A stretch of 64,000 nucleotides of DNA from positions 1 to 64,000 of the forward strand of contig NZ_PXZT01000007.1 in assembly GCF_003008695.1 (NCBI RefSeq). The letters run 5' to 3'. The notes beneath the pieces are model-generated. The model saw only the letters and a program-made list of their open reading frames with translations, was not told where the DNA came from and ran no database searches. The stretch is from Trichococcus alkaliphilus. Its GTDB lineage: Bacteria; Bacillota; Bacilli; Lactobacillales; Aerococcaceae. Each line of letters begins with the position of its first letter. Position 1 is the first letter of the stretch. The position numbers and the translations under genes are program-made. Shown one piece after another: positions 63,900 to 64,000 of this stretch.

Positions 63900-63999
63900 T
63901 AAAAGATTCCCCATACCCCATATCCGGCAGCTCAAATTCTTCGCGTTCAGTGTGTGGCTCTAAGTGGTATAAGGACTCATCAAAATTAACGCCACCATC
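63892..63999 (-). CDS. C-terminal part of a gene cut by the window edge
   Basis: An open frame runs in from the right edge and ends at TAG 63894-63892, overlapping the start of the DUF927 gene in ATGGATAG. The visible 35 residues are acidic (NFDESLYHLEPHTEREEF, then ELPDMGYGESFNG). The stop/start overlap suggests a coupled upstream gene, possibly a replication or primase-type protein as in SCC. Identity cannot be told. Confidence 0.5.
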   Translation of the reverse strand, partial: DGGVNFDESLYHLEPHTEREEFELPDMGYGESFNG

Positions 64000-64000
64000 A

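Noticed and set aside
1-64000. CRISPR arrays, rRNA or tRNA genes, insertion sequences
   Set aside because: No regularly spaced repeats, no cloverleaf or rRNA sequence, and no transposase ORF were found by reading both strands.

Overview
The window looks like the chromosome of a low-to-mid GC Firmicute of the order Lactobacillales, most likely Carnobacteriaceae and Trichococcus-like. The genus is an inference from gene content and codon use; no rRNA or marker gene is present to prove it. Supporting signs are FabV, LuxS, an S-box (SAM-I) riboswitch, typical Gram-positive ribosome binding sites (AGGAGG and variants), lipoboxes, and the absence of an outer-membrane gene set.

Layout. 0.1-7.4 kb: a DgaE-like PLP enzyme behind a TRIC-type channel, an M20 amidohydrolase/MFS exporter pair, and a very large AraC regulator fused to a GH39-like barrel. 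7.5-13.1 kb: small exported proteins, a SAM-I riboswitch in front of an unknown small protein and a DUF488 protein, a PiT/DUF47 phosphate uptake pair and adenine deaminase. 13.4-16 kb: a three-gene polar amino acid ABC importer with a strong hairpin between its binding protein and its permease. 16-27 kb: CDF metal exporter, nucleoside phosphorylase, two secreted beta-propeller proteins (LysM-RCC1 and DUF5050), an FtsH protease, a small Ric-like protein behind an FNR-like site, and luxS followed by an SDR and an orphan MetQ. 27-38.8 kb: RtcB, an Amt-PII fusion, several small envelope proteins, and a thiol/electrophile-stress block (HxlR regulator diverging from DsbA-like, MBL-fold and Old Yellow Enzyme genes). 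39-47.5 kb: tRNA/rRNA pseudouridine synthases, cupredoxin, truncated haemoglobin, M23 peptidase, FabV, AIM24, a MIP18 protein and IlvD.

47.6-51.4 kb is accessory in character (a rifampin ADP-ribosyltransferase with an extra N-terminal domain, AlkD, SRPBCC, soluble sugar dehydrogenase). From about 51.7 kb to the right edge the window appears to enter a staphylococcal-cassette-chromosome-like (SCC-like) element. A DUF927 ATPase of Cch2 size, a tiny ORF, a CcrA-like and then a CcrB-like large serine recombinase lie in the same order as in SCC. They are followed by a complete type I restriction-modification operon (hsdR-hsdM-hsdS) and a DUF4145 protein. At 51714-51729 the minus strand reads GCT TAT CAT AAA TAA, which encodes Ala-Tyr-His-Lys-stop, the known C-terminal tail of RlmH and the known SCC attachment core. 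Its orientation puts the element to the right and predicts an intact rlmH beyond 64 kb on the minus strand.

A second window-wide signal is a family of at least seven related hairpin repeats (about 50-145 bp, all in the same orientation). Most act as terminators of minus-strand genes, and their flanking sequence is conserved well beyond the hairpin.
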